This document shows positions 54,542-63,513 of a stretch of 64,000 nt of DNA, one piece after another. The stretch is from the NCBI RefSeq assembly GCF_002934685.1, contig NZ_NKHL01000104.1:51627-115626 (forward strand), given 5' to 3'. The notes beneath the pieces were generated by a model, which saw nothing but the letters and a program-made list of their open reading frames with translations, was not told the origin of the DNA and searched no databases. Made by a program: the position numbers and the translations under genes. Source of the DNA: Pseudomonas bohemica. GTDB lineage: Bacteria > Pseudomonadota > Gammaproteobacteria > Pseudomonadales > Pseudomonadaceae. Within the stretch, counting starts at the first letter, position 1, and each line of letters begins with the position of its first letter.

Positions 54542-55591
54542 TTACAACGCCGGATAGTCCACATACCCCACCGGCCCTTTACTGTAGAACGTCTCAGGAT
54601 TGGCCTCGTTCAACGGCGCATCCTTCGCCAACCGCGCCGGCAGGTCCGGGTTGGCAATGAAAGGCACCCCAAACGCAACGGCGTCAGCCTTGCCACTGGC
54701 CAACCAGGCATTCGCGCTGTCCTTGGTGAATTTCTCATTGGCGATGAACACCCCACCAAACGCCTCTTTCAAACGCGGCGCCAGGCTGTCGTCCAGTTCG
54801 CGTTCACGAGCGCAGATAAAGGCAATGCCACGCTTGCCCAGCTTCCTGGCAACGTATGTGAACGTCTCGGCCAGGTTATCGTCACCCATGTCGTGAGAAT
54901 CGGCACGCGGTGCCAGGTGCACACCAACGCGTCCTGCGCCCCAGACCTCCACGGCTGCATCAGTGACTTCCAACAGCAGACGCGCGCGGTTTTCCAGAGA
55001 CCCGCCATACGCGTCAGTGCGTTTATTGGTGCTGCTTTGCAGGAATTGATCGAGCAGGTAACCGTTGGCGCCGTGGATTTCCACACCGTCGAAACCGGCT
55101 GCCTTGGCGTTTTCCGCACCCACGCGGTAGGCATCGACCACGTCTTCGATTTCAGCCAGTTCCAGCGCGCGAGGTGTTGGGTAGTCGGATAGCGGACGCA
55201 CCAGGCTGACGTGGCCTTCAGGCCGAATGGCGCTCGGCGCAACCGGCGCTTCGCCATTGAGGTAGCTGGGATGCGAAATCCGGCCCACGTGCCAGAGTTG
55301 CAGCACGATCTTGCCACCGGCGGCGTGAACGGCCTTGGTGATATTGCCCCAGCCGCGAACCTGATCATTGGACCAGATGCCCGGCGTATCCGGGTAACCA
55401 ACGCCCATCGGGGTAACCGACGTCGCTTCGGTGATGATTAGGCCGGCCGATGCGCGCTGTACGTAATACTCGGCCATCATCGCGTTGGGCACTCGGCCTT
55501 CATCGGCGCGGCAGCGGGTCAGCGGGGCCATGACGATGCGGTTGGCCAGGTCGAGTTCGCCGATCTTGATCGGGTCGAAAAGGGTGGTCAT
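54542..55591 (-). CDS. xenB: Old-yellow-enzyme family reductase XenB
   Basis: A 349-residue FMN-dependent ene-reductase, same length as characterised XenB, which reduces nitroglycerin and nitroaromatics with NADPH. Family segments: MAPLTRCRADEGR, the HxxN-type flavin/substrate site in DGVEIHGANGYLLDQFLQ, and FIANPDLPARL. Start MTTLFDPIKIG preferred over 55606. It is the last gene of a minus-strand operon with pyeM and pyeR. Confidence 0.95.
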   Translation of the reverse strand: MTTLFDPIKIGELDLANRIVMAPLTRCRADEGRVPNAMMAEYYVQRASAGLIITEATSVTPMGVGYPDTPGIWSNDQVRGWGNITKAVHAAGGKIVLQLWHVGRISHPSYLNGEAPVAPSAIRPEGHVSLVRPLSDYPTPRALELAEIEDVVDAYRVGAENAKAAGFDGVEIHGANGYLLDQFLQSSTNKRTDAYGGSLENRARLLLEVTDAAVEVWGAGRVGVHLAPRADSHDMGDDNLAETFTYVARKLGKRGIAFICARERELDDSLAPRLKEAFGGVFIANEKFTKDSANAWLASGKADAVAFGVPFIANPDLPARLAKDAPLNEANPETFYSKGPVGYVDYPAL

Positions 55592-55671
55592 CGGGGATGT
55601 CCTCAATGCAGTCGGTAATAAGTGAATCCGCAGTCTGTTGACGCAAGTTTTGAAACGCTGATTCTGAGTGA

Positions 55672-56838
55672 TCAGTTGGCCAGAGCAGCCAGCTCGGCGT
55701 CACCGCGCTGACGGAAATTGATCAGGGTCACCAACAGGGCCAGCACCGCCAGGGCCCCGGCGGCCAACGGCACGCTGGTCAGGCCGAAACCATGGGCGAT
55801 GACGCTGCCGCCGACCCAGGCGCCCAGGGCGTTGCCGACGTTGAAGGCGCCGATGTTCAGGGTCGAGACCAGGTTCGGTGCTTGCTTGCCGAAGGTCACC
55901 ACGTTGATCTGCAGGGCGGGCACGGCGGCGAAGGAGGCGGTAGCCCACAAGAACAGGGTCACTTCGGCGGGGATCAGCGCAACGCTGGTCCAGCTCAGGA
56001 CGGTGGAGATTACCGCCATGGCGATGAACACGCCGATCAGCGTGGCGGCCAGACGTCGGTCCGCCAGCTTGCCGCCGATGATGTTGCCCACAGTCAGGCC
56101 CAGGCCGATCAGCAGCAGAGTCCAGGTCACGCCAAGGGGCGAAACGCCGGTGACTTCGCCCAGCAGCGGGGCAACGTAGGTGAACAGGGCGAACATCGAG
56201 GCGGCGAACAGAGCAGTCATGCTCAGCGACAGCCAGATGCCGATGCCTTTGAGGGCGCCCAGTTCGGCCCGCATGTCGAGCTTTTCCTCATCGCGTTTAG
56301 CCGGCAAAAAGCGGATCAGGCCGATAAAGGCAATCACACCAATCACCGTGACGGCATAGAAGGTCGAGCGCCAGCCAGCCTGTTGGCCCAGCGCGGTACC
56401 CAGTGGCACGCCCAGCACATTGGCCAGGGTCAGGCCGGTGAACATCAGGGCCACGGCCGACGCGCGACGGTTGGCCGGAACCAGCCCCGCGGCCACCACC
56501 GAACCGATGCCGAAGAATGCACCGTGACACAGGGCTGTGATCACGCGGGCGAACATCAGAATGTTGTAATCGGCGGCGACGGCGCAGAGCAGATTGCCGA
56601 TGATGAAAATCCCCATCAGCGTGACCAGCGCGCCCTTGCGCGGCAGCCTGGCGGTGGCCAAGGCCATGAATGGCGCGCCGATGGCGACACCCAGCGCATA
56701 GCCGGTCACCAGCCAGCCGGCACCGGGAATGCTGACGCCCAGGTCAGCGGCGACGTCGGGCAGCAGGCCCATGATGACGAACTCCGTCGTCCCGATGGCG
56801 AAGGCGCTCAGGGCCAGAATAAGTAGCGATAGAGGCAC
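55672..56838 (-). CDS. pyeM: MFS transporter PyeM
   Basis: A 388-residue major-facilitator protein with 12 membrane segments of the AraJ/YdhP type (FAIGTTEFVIMGLLPDVAADL). In P. aeruginosa the homologous gene pyeM lies between the ArsR-type repressor pyeR and xenB, as here. The substrate is unknown; a reactive electrophile or quinone that XenB reduces is plausible. Starts 23 bases after pyeR. Confidence 0.9.
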   Translation of the reverse strand: MPLSLLILALSAFAIGTTEFVIMGLLPDVAADLGVSIPGAGWLVTGYALGVAIGAPFMALATARLPRKGALVTLMGIFIIGNLLCAVAADYNILMFARVITALCHGAFFGIGSVVAAGLVPANRRASAVALMFTGLTLANVLGVPLGTALGQQAGWRSTFYAVTVIGVIAFIGLIRFLPAKRDEEKLDMRAELGALKGIGIWLSLSMTALFAASMFALFTYVAPLLGEVTGVSPLGVTWTLLLIGLGLTVGNIIGGKLADRRLAATLIGVFIAMAVISTVLSWTSVALIPAEVTLFLWATASFAAVPALQINVVTFGKQAPNLVSTLNIGAFNVGNALGAWVGGSVIAHGFGLTSVPLAAGALAVLALLVTLINFRQRGDAELAALAN

Positions 56839-56860
56839 GGGCGTCTCCTTTGAATGAGTG

Positions 56861-57163
56861 TCAGAGCTGTTGGGTCAGCTCCTGCAAAAACGCCTGGATG
56901 GCGTCTTCGTTGCGTTTGAAAAAATGCCACTGGCCATGCTTTCTGCTGGTGATCAGCCCGGCGCGCTGCAGCGTCGCCAGATGGGCAGAGACGGTCGATT
57001 GCGAGAGCCCCGCACGTTGGTCGATCTGACCGGCGCAGACGCCGCCATCGAAATTATGTTGTTGATCGGGGAAGCAGGTCGCAGGGTCTTTCAGCCAGCC
57101 AAGAATCTGCCGGCGTATCGGGTGGGCCAGGGCTTTTATTATTTCGTCGAGGTCGATAGGCAT
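56861..57163 (-). CDS. pyeR: ArsR-family repressor PyeR
   Basis: A 100-residue winged-helix repressor. The DNA-recognition helix region is AGLSQSTVSAHLATLQRAGLI. Cysteines are present at about residues 33 and 46 (ATCFPD and GGVCAG), which could sense thiol-reactive compounds. Start MPIDLDEIIKAL; an upstream in-frame ATG would add a run of basic and aromatic residues without a ribosome site. Several palindromes precede it (57189-57287), consistent with autorepression of the operon. Confidence 0.9.
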   Translation of the reverse strand: MPIDLDEIIKALAHPIRRQILGWLKDPATCFPDQQHNFDGGVCAGQIDQRAGLSQSTVSAHLATLQRAGLITSRKHGQWHFFKRNEDAIQAFLQELTQQL

Positions 57164-57188
57164 GTCGTTCTCAATCCGTTTGTAGCGG

Positions 57189-57287
57189 TATATCGCGATG
57201 AGGCGAACTTTATATCCGTAAATCACGATATACAAATATGATTTGATACTTAGTAAAGCGCGAATCGATATATCGGGTTATATCGAT
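57189..57287. promoter_or_regulatory. Palindromic operator array upstream of pyeR
   Basis: An AT-rich stretch with two inverted repeats. One is perfect: ATCGATATA (57264-57272), six bases, TATATCGAT (57279-57287). The other is TATATCGCGAT (57189-57199) with ATCACGATATA (57222-57232). All share the ATATCG core, so it is probably a set of PyeR binding sites overlapping the promoter. Confidence 0.65.
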
Positions 57288-57351
57288 ATGGGTATTTGCA
57301 GAACAATCGGTGTAGGATTTCGCCATCGATTTCGGCCTCATCCATGAGTCT

Positions 57352-57410
57352 GTGGGAGTGAGCTAGGCCAACGCATTCTTAGCGCCTGACAGTCCAAGCT
57401 CACTCATTCA
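57352..57410. repeat. Degenerate REP-like palindrome before acpH
   Basis: GTGGGAGTGAGCT at 57352 and AGCTCACTC at 57397 pair over nine bases; the remainder has decayed. Related to the element at 50441-50533. Confidence 0.5.
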
Positions 57411-57461
57411 GGCGTGTACTGCTCAGCGGCTGCCTGGGTCTGAACAAAGGTGTCAGCTCCT

Positions 57462-58058
57462 ATGAATTACCTCGCACACCTCCATCTGGGCGGTCAGACG
57501 CCCGCGCAATTGCTCGGAAGCCTGTACGGCGATTTCGTCAAAGGGCTGTTGCCGGGACGGTTTCCTGCCGACATCGAAGACGCAATCCGGCTGCATCGGC
57601 GCATTGACGTGTTCACCGATGCCCATCCGCTGATCAAGCAAGCCGTAGGGCGTTTCCCCGCTGAGCGTCGGCGTTATGCCGGGATCGTGCTCGATGTGTT
57701 CTTCGATCATTGCCTGGCGCGGGATTGGGCGCTGTATTCGGAAGTAGCGCTGGACGCCTTCACCGACAAGGTCTATCGAGTGCTGGCCAACGAGCCGCAC
57801 TTACCCGAGCGACTGGCGATGATCGCTCCGCGCATGGCGGCGCAAGACTGGCTGGGTTCGTATGTGGATTTCGAGGTGGTGGGCAATGCGCTCGCCGGTA
57901 TTTCCCGACGCCTGTCACGCCCCGAGGGACTGGCCGGCGCCATGCAGGAGCTGCAGGCTCTTTACCGGCCGTTAAGCGAAGATTTCAACGAGTTCTATCC
58001 ACAGCTTCAGGCGTTTGCTCAGGCTGCCCTGGCCGGCCGGCGAACCTCGGCTGGTTGA
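57462..58058 (+). CDS. acpH: Acyl-carrier-protein phosphodiesterase AcpH
   Basis: A 198-residue protein of the AcpH family, which removes the phosphopantetheine arm from holo-ACP. The N-terminal signature MNYLAHLHLGGQ...GSLYGDFVKG and the HRRIDVFTDAHP and DVFFDHCLARDW metal-binding segments are complete. The ATG at 57462 was preferred over an in-frame GTG at 57450. Its last 40 bases overlap, on the opposite strand, the end of olsA. Confidence 0.9.
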   Translation: MNYLAHLHLGGQTPAQLLGSLYGDFVKGLLPGRFPADIEDAIRLHRRIDVFTDAHPLIKQAVGRFPAERRRYAGIVLDVFFDHCLARDWALYSEVALDAFTDKVYRVLANEPHLPERLAMIAPRMAAQDWLGSYVDFEVVGNALAGISRRLSRPEGLAGAMQELQALYRPLSEDFNEFYPQLQAFAQAALAGRRTSAG

Positions 58059-58807
58059 GCTTTCTCACCAAACAGCGCCACCTGCACCGCCTGCTGGGCT
58101 TCGAACGCCAGTGCCGCGCGCTCCTTGCCCCGGGACTCAATGGGCGTCAGCAAGCGGATGTGCACTTCACTCACTTCGTTGGCGAACAGTCGACGCAAGT
58201 GCGAAAGCAGGTCGTCATCTCCCACAAACGGCGCGATCTGATCAGGCTTGCCTTCGCGCAGATACTGAATCGCCACTGGCTGCAGCGCAATCCCGGTTTC
58301 GATCGCGCTGGACAGCAGGCGACCGTGAAAGGTACGCAAACTGCGGCCATCGGTGGTGGTGCCTTCGGGAAAGATCATCAGCGAGTGATTGCTCAGCAAA
58401 TGCTGACCCATCTGCTTCTGAATCAGCTTGCTGTCGCCCGATCCGCGGCGGATGAACAGGGAGCCGGCCTTCAACGCCAGCCAACCGGCCACCGGCCAGG
58501 TGCGCACTTCTGCCTTGGACAGAAACGACAGCGGCGCGAGCATGCCCAGCAGCGGGATATCGGTCCATGACACGTGATTGCTGACCCACAACATCGGCTG
58601 GCCCGGCAGCTCGCCGCTGACGGTCACGCGAAACGGCAGGGCTGCGGTCAGTCGCACCATGAACCAACGGGTCCAGCGCTGGCGGCGGTCCATGGAGTTG
58701 CCGAAGCGCAGGCGCTCCATCAGGGCGAAAGTACCCGCGATGGTCAGGCCCAGGGCGATGACCCCCAATACGCGAATGACGCGCGCATGACTGCGCAACG
58801 TGTTCAT
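58019..58807 (-). CDS. olsA: Lyso-ornithine lipid O-acyltransferase OlsA
   Basis: A 262-residue membrane acyltransferase of the PlsC family. The catalytic HX4D motif is in VSNHVSWTDIPLLG and the glycerolipid-binding motif in FPEGTTTDGRSLRTFHG. With OlsB it makes ornithine lipids, phosphorus-free membrane lipids made in pseudomonads under phosphate shortage. The start overlaps the olsB stop by one base. The C-terminal end overlaps the opposite-strand acpH. Confidence 0.92.
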   Translation of the reverse strand: MNTLRSHARVIRVLGVIALGLTIAGTFALMERLRFGNSMDRRQRWTRWFMVRLTAALPFRVTVSGELPGQPMLWVSNHVSWTDIPLLGMLAPLSFLSKAEVRTWPVAGWLALKAGSLFIRRGSGDSKLIQKQMGQHLLSNHSLMIFPEGTTTDGRSLRTFHGRLLSSAIETGIALQPVAIQYLREGKPDQIAPFVGDDDLLSHLRRLFANEVSEVHIRLLTPIESRGKERAALAFEAQQAVQVALFGEKAQPAEVRRPARAA

Positions 58808-59553
58808 CACACGGCTGCCTTGAAGTGGCGGGCGTAGCGCGGACACAACTCGTCACGCTTGAGCAGAAAGAACACGTCGGCCACCTGGAAATCCTCGTCC
58901 CAGCAAGGCTCGCCGCAGATCTTTGCGCCCAGACGCATATAGGCCTTGAGCAGTGGCGGCATTTCGCAGATGACGTTGTTTGGCAGATCTAGGCTTGGCA
59001 GCGGGTTCTTCGGTTCAGCGCGCAGGTGCTCGGTGCTCAGATAACGCTCGCGCAAACGTTGCATGATCGCGTGCGCCTGAATGCCGCCATCCTGCATCGG
59101 AATGCTGGCGCAGCCCATCAGGTAGCTGTAGCCGCCTTCGTTGAGCACCTCGGCCAGTTCGCTCCACAGCACGGCGATGGTGCCGCCGCTGCGATAGGCC
59201 GGGTCGACGCAGGTGCGACCCAGTTCCAGGATCGGGCCTTGCAGATGACCCAGGCCATGCAAGCTGAATTCCTCTTCGCTGTAGAAACGGCCCAAGGTGT
59301 TGGCGGCCTTGTGATCCAGCAAACGGGTAGTGGCGACCATGCCGAGGTCGCGCACACCGATGTGCATGCAATGGATGTCGTAATCGTCTATGTCCAGACC
59401 CAGCTCGGCACCTTTGAGTTTCGCGTTGAATTCGCCGCTGAACACACTAAAGCGCAAAGCCTGTGCTTCCCGCATGGCTTGAGGCCCAATCAGGCGCTCA
59501 GCCTGCAGGCGTCGTTCGGAGCTATTGTCTCGAATACTGGCGATCTGAGTCAT
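58807..59553 (-). CDS. olsB: L-ornithine N-acyltransferase OlsB
   Basis: A 248-residue GNAT-fold acyltransferase that attaches a 3-hydroxyacyl chain to ornithine, the first step of ornithine-lipid synthesis. Features include [11 protein letters not shown] near the N-terminus, [15 protein letters not shown] and the [15 protein letters not shown] segment. The start [11 protein letters not shown] follows a GAGACGCCTC region with only a moderate ribosome site. Cotranscribed with olsA. Confidence 0.93.
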   Translation of the reverse strand: MTQIASIRDNSSERRLQAERLIGPQAMREAQALRFSVFSGEFNAKLKGAELGLDIDDYDIHCMHIGVRDLGMVATTRLLDHKAANTLGRFYSEEEFSLHGLGHLQGPILELGRTCVDPAYRSGGTIAVLWSELAEVLNEGGYSYLMGCASIPMQDGGIQAHAIMQRLRERYLSTEHLRAEPKNPLPSLDLPNNVICEMPPLLKAYMRLGAKICGEPCWDEDFQVADVFFLLKRDELCPRYARHFKAAV

Positions 59554-59958
59554 GAGGCGTCTCCGTGGGCCAGCCTCCGTCCCAGACTGTATAAAAATTA
59601 TTATGCTCGGCGATGCTGCGTTAAAAGCAGGCGAAAAATGCTCATTTGGAACACTTGGAGTCGATCGCGACCCCGGCCATTTTTCGCTTGTTTTGCCTTG
59701 CCTCACCTTCGCTCATAACGTTTTCACACGGTCTGGTTCGGGCCGGTCGACTGATTATTCGAAGCATTGCGGTACGAGTGCAGGCTAGGGAGGGCCGATG
59801 TCACCACCATTAAGCTTTGGTGATGGTTGCGTGACAGCGGGCCGGCTGCCGAAGCGTTTGATGGCCGGACGCGAGATCCTCTGTGGGGAACGAACGGACT
59901 CGTTTGCCAGCGGTCTGACAGCCGGATAAGGTTGCCCATTTGCGCCTCTGGAGTCCGC
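59554..59958. other. Upstream region of olsB and small exported gene
   Basis: 405 bases without a supported gene, between divergent starts. AT-rich stretch TATAAAAATTATTATG near 59590 may be part of the olsBA promoter. No convincing Pho box (two CTGTCAT repeats) was seen by eye. Confidence 0.45.
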
Positions 59959-60198
59959 ATGCCCACTTTCATCCGCCTGTTGCTGGTCTCGCCCGCCGTC
60001 ATGGCGCTGCCTGCTCAGGCCAATGGGTATCTGGATAGCCAGTGCGCGCGCCTATCGTTCAACTCCACCAGAATCACCAGCCTCTGCGAAGTCCCCCGCT
60101 TCCTCAAGCAGCGCGGCAGCCTCGATCCCAAGAGCGCTGACCCTTTTGTGATTGGTTCTGCATCCGTCGGTGCTGTCTTGATCTTCAGGGCGCGCTGA
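59959..60198 (+). CDS. Small exported protein next to phospholipase-D gene
   Basis: A 79-residue protein with a signal peptide (MPTFIRLLLVSPAVMALPAQ, cleavage after AQA), two cysteines in the mature part (SQCAR, SLCEV) that could form a disulfide, and a hydrophobic end (GSASVGAVLIF). A CTGGAG site precedes the ATG. The stop is two bases before the next gene, which supports it as a real first gene of a two-gene operon. No known family recognised. Confidence 0.55.
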   Translation: MPTFIRLLLVSPAVMALPAQANGYLDSQCARLSFNSTRITSLCEVPRFLKQRGSLDPKSADPFVIGSASVGAVLIFRAR

Positions 60199-60200
60199 TT

Positions 60201-61358
60201 ATGAGAGGTGCGATCTTTCCGTGGCGTGAAGAAAACCGTTTCAATCTACTGATCGACGGCCCGGCGTTCTTCCCGCGCATGATCGCCGCCATCGAGGCCG
60301 CGCAGCAGCAGGTGGAGCTGGAGTTGTATCTCGTGGAAGCCGGTGTCTGCGCCGAAGCCGTGGTCCAGGTGCTGGTCGATGCATCGAAGCGCGGGGTAAT
60401 CGTGCGCTGCCTGTTCGATGACTTCGGTGCGCTGGCATTTACCCTGGGCCTGCGCACGCGCTTGACCGAAGCGGGCGTGATTCTGCGTTTCTACAACCGT
60501 GTGCATTGGCGCCGCGGCATTCGCAATTTCTACCGAGATCATCGCAAGCTGCTGTTGGTCGACAAAGAGCTGGCGGTGGTCGGGGGAACGGGGGTAACGG
60601 ACGAGTTCTGGCGACCCGATCTGGACACCAGCGAATGGCACGAAGTCATGGTGGAAATTCGCGGCCCCCTGGTGCTGGACTGGCAAGCGCTGTTCGACCG
60701 TCAGTTTCATGCCAACCCACGACGCCGCGCGTGGCGTCCTGCGGAAAACTTCGGCCTGCCACGCTTGCCCAGAGCACCAGTTAACGGTCACGGGCTGGGC
60801 CGCGTGGCGTACGCTGATTCCCGCCAGCATCGCGACATTCTGCAATCGCTGGTTCGCTCGCTGAACACCGGCAAAAAACGCATCTGGCTGGCCACCCCAT
60901 ATTTTCTGCCGACCTGGAAAGTCCGCCGCGCATTGCGTCGAGCTGCATCACGCGGCGTCGATGTGCGACTGCTGCTGACTGGCCCACGCACCGATCATCC
61001 TTCCGTGCGCTACGCGGGCCATCGTTACTATCCGCGCCTGCTCAAGGCCGGGGTGAAAATCTTCGAATACCAGCCATGTTTCCTGCACTTGAAAATGGTG
61101 CTGGTGGACGACTGGGTCAGCATTGGCTCGTGCAACTTCGATCACTGGAACCTGCGTTTCAATCTTGAGGCCAACCTTGAAGCGATGGACCCGGCATTGA
61201 CCCTGGCTGTGTGTGAAAGCTTCGAGCGGGATTTTCGGGTCAGCAGCGAGGTCAGCCTGGAAGACTGGCAGTCGCGGCCACTGTGGCGGCGGGTCAAGCA
61301 GCGGTTGTGGGGCTGGGTGGATCGATTGGTGGTCAATGCCCTCGAGCGGCGAGACTGA
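60201..61358 (+). CDS. Cardiolipin-synthase-like phospholipase D protein
   Basis: A 385-residue phospholipase D-superfamily protein with two HKD motifs: His114/Lys116/Asp121 (HRKLLLVD) and His296/Lys298/Asp303 (HLKMVLVD). Without N-terminal membrane helices it resembles ClsB-type cardiolipin synthases. Start ATG at 60201. It neighbours the ornithine-lipid genes, so the region handles membrane lipids. Confidence 0.88.
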   Translation: MRGAIFPWREENRFNLLIDGPAFFPRMIAAIEAAQQQVELELYLVEAGVCAEAVVQVLVDASKRGVIVRCLFDDFGALAFTLGLRTRLTEAGVILRFYNRVHWRRGIRNFYRDHRKLLLVDKELAVVGGTGVTDEFWRPDLDTSEWHEVMVEIRGPLVLDWQALFDRQFHANPRRRAWRPAENFGLPRLPRAPVNGHGLGRVAYADSRQHRDILQSLVRSLNTGKKRIWLATPYFLPTWKVRRALRRAASRGVDVRLLLTGPRTDHPSVRYAGHRYYPRLLKAGVKIFEYQPCFLHLKMVLVDDWVSIGSCNFDHWNLRFNLEANLEAMDPALTLAVCESFERDFRVSSEVSLEDWQSRPLWRRVKQRLWGWVDRLVVNALERRD

Positions 61359-61550
61359 TCGGCGAGCCGCTCACCTCTGGCGCAGATCACGCCGATGCCA
61401 CCGTCGCCCAGCTGCTGCCAACGCAAGGGCGCTGCTGAACGGGTGTAGCGCTACCCTGTTGCCAGCGTCGGGAATAACCTGTGAATACTGGCGTGACATT
61501 CATCCTTGTTGCGCGCCGTGGGCAAGTGATCGGTCATCGAACGCAGGCAT

Positions 61551-61579
61551 GAAAAAGCCCGGCACTCAGGCCGGGCTTT
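61551..61579 (-). terminator. Terminator after fumA
   Basis: Stem AAAGCCCGGC / GCCGGGCTTT with a six-base loop and a T5 tail on the minus strand, 22 bases after the fumA stop. The preceding 190 bases (61359-61550) hold no gene. Confidence 0.88.
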
Positions 61580-61600
61580 CTGCAACCGCCAGGGAAATGC

Positions 61601-63124
61601 TTACTGCACTTCCACCGCCAGGCTTTCACTGATCTTTTTTTGCCAGATGGCAGGACCTGTGATGTGGACCGACTCGCCTTTGCTGTCGACCGCGACAGTG
61701 ACCGGCATGTCGTTGACTTCGAACTCGTAGATCGCTTCCATGCCCAGCTCAGGGAATGCCAGCACCTGCGATTTCTTGATCGCCTGAGCGACGAGGTAAG
61801 CCGCGCCGCCGACAGCCATCAGATAAACGGCCTTGCTGTCTTTGATGGCATCGATGGCGGTCGGGCCGCGCTCGGATTTGCCGATCATGCCCAACAGGCC
61901 GGTCTGCTCGAGGATCTGACGGGTGAACTTGTCCATACGGGTGGCGGTGGTCGGGCCGGCCGGGCCCACCACTTCGTCACCGACCGGATCGACCGGTCCG
62001 ACGTAGTAGATGAAGCGACCTTTCAGATCGACGGGCAGGGTTTCGCCGTTGTTCAGCATCTCGACCATGCGCTTGTGCGCTGCATCGCGCCCGGTGAGCA
62101 TTTTGCCGTTGAGCAGAACGGTTTCGCCCGGCTTCCAGCTTTGCACGTCTTCCGGGGTCAGGGTGTCGAGGTTGACGCGGCGAGCCGACGGACCTGCTTC
62201 CCAGACGATTTCCGGGTACGCGTCCAGCGGTGGCGCTTCCAGCGAAGCGGGGCCGGAACCGTCGAGCACGAAGTGGGCGTGACGGGTGGCGGCGCAGTTC
62301 GGGATCATGCAGACCGGCAGCGAGGCTGCGTGGGTCGGGTAATCCATGATTTTCACGTCGAGCACGGTGGTCAGACCGCCCAGGCCCTGAGCACCGATGC
62401 CCAACTGGTTGACCTTCTCGAACAGCTCCAGACGCATTTCTTCCAGACGGTTCGACGGGCCGCGAGCCTTGAGTTCGTGAATGTCGATGGCGTCCATCAG
62501 CACTTCCTTGGCCATGACCGCCGCCTTCTCGGCGGTACCGCCGATACCGATGCCGAGCATGCCGGGCGGGCACCAGCCAGCGCCCATGGTCGGAACGGTT
62601 TTCAGCACCCAGTCGACGATCGAGTCGGACGGATTGAGCATCGCCATCTTCGATTTGTTTTCCGAGCCGCCACCCTTGGCTGCGACGTCCACTTCCACGG
62701 TGTTACCCGGCACGATGGAGTAGTGGATGACTGCCGGGGTATTGTCCTTGGTGTTCTTGCGAGCGCCCGCCGGGTCGGCGAGGATCGAGGCACGCAGGAC
62801 GTTTTCCGGCAGGTTGTAGGCGCGACGCACGCCTTCGTTGATCATGTCGTCCAGGCTCATGGTGGCGCCATCCCAGCGCACGTCCATACCGACGCGAACG
62901 AAAACGGTGACGATGCCGGTGTCCTGGCAGATCGGACGGTGGCCGGTGGCGCACATGCGCGAGTTGATGAGGATCTGAGCCATGGAGTCGCGCGCGGCGG
63001 GCGATTCTTCGCGCAGGTAGGCCTCGTGCATGGCCTGGATGAAGTCGACGGGGTGGTAATAGGAGATGAACTGCAAGGCGTCGGCGACGCTCTGAATCAG
63101 GTCATCCTGCTTGATCACGGTCAT
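61601..63124 (-). CDS. fumA: Class I (iron-sulfur) fumarate hydratase
   Basis: A 507-residue oxygen-sensitive fumarase of the TCA cycle that holds a [4Fe-4S] cluster. The N-terminal domain carries RMCATGHRPICQDTG, whose first cysteine is a cluster ligand, and the MIPNCAATRHAHFVLDG segment another; the C-terminal domain has GPAGPTTATRMDKF. The start MTVIKQDDLIQS follows GGAGAACACCC. Its location is conserved near the end of this syntenic block. Confidence 0.96.
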   Translation of the reverse strand: MTVIKQDDLIQSVADALQFISYYHPVDFIQAMHEAYLREESPAARDSMAQILINSRMCATGHRPICQDTGIVTVFVRVGMDVRWDGATMSLDDMINEGVRRAYNLPENVLRASILADPAGARKNTKDNTPAVIHYSIVPGNTVEVDVAAKGGGSENKSKMAMLNPSDSIVDWVLKTVPTMGAGWCPPGMLGIGIGGTAEKAAVMAKEVLMDAIDIHELKARGPSNRLEEMRLELFEKVNQLGIGAQGLGGLTTVLDVKIMDYPTHAASLPVCMIPNCAATRHAHFVLDGSGPASLEAPPLDAYPEIVWEAGPSARRVNLDTLTPEDVQSWKPGETVLLNGKMLTGRDAAHKRMVEMLNNGETLPVDLKGRFIYYVGPVDPVGDEVVGPAGPTTATRMDKFTRQILEQTGLLGMIGKSERGPTAIDAIKDSKAVYLMAVGGAAYLVAQAIKKSQVLAFPELGMEAIYEFEVNDMPVTVAVDSKGESVHITGPAIWQKKISESLAVEVQ

Positions 63125-63513
63125 GGGTGTTCTCCTCTATCAGGCGGGAACATTTATAAGGCGGTCGGCGCAACGAACACAGGGCTTGCGCGCAAACGGC
63201 CATTGGCTTGGCTACCGCTCAGGCGCAGCGGCTGGGAAAAAGGCGCGGCAGTATACCGCGTGGCCAGCGGCGCGACACCCTGCCGCAGGGTAAACATTGG
63301 TCTTAAGCGGCAGGGTTCGCCGAACGGTTGCTGAGCAGCGGCCCAGCTGGCACGTCCGGGTCGCCGCGGTGGTCCTATGTCAACGCCGTTATCGCGCCGT
63401 CCGAGTGCAAGATTCTAGCTGCGGCTCCGGGCGGGTATTCTGAACTTTGCCTAGCCGCTCACCGCGTAGGCGATGTGCATGTTACTGCGCGGATCACCGT
63501 CAGCGAAAAATCC
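63125..63513. other. Upstream region of fumA, gene-free
   Basis: 389 bases carrying the fumA promoter region (minus strand). A GCCGCAGGG-type short palindrome is present around 63285. No gene is supported. The right-hand part marks the transition to AT-richer sequence. Confidence 0.45.

Noticed and set aside
59554..59958. Pho box upstream of olsBA
   Set aside because: Ornithine-lipid genes are often phosphate-regulated, but isolated GTGACAG and CTGACAG words here are not spaced as an 11-base direct repeat.
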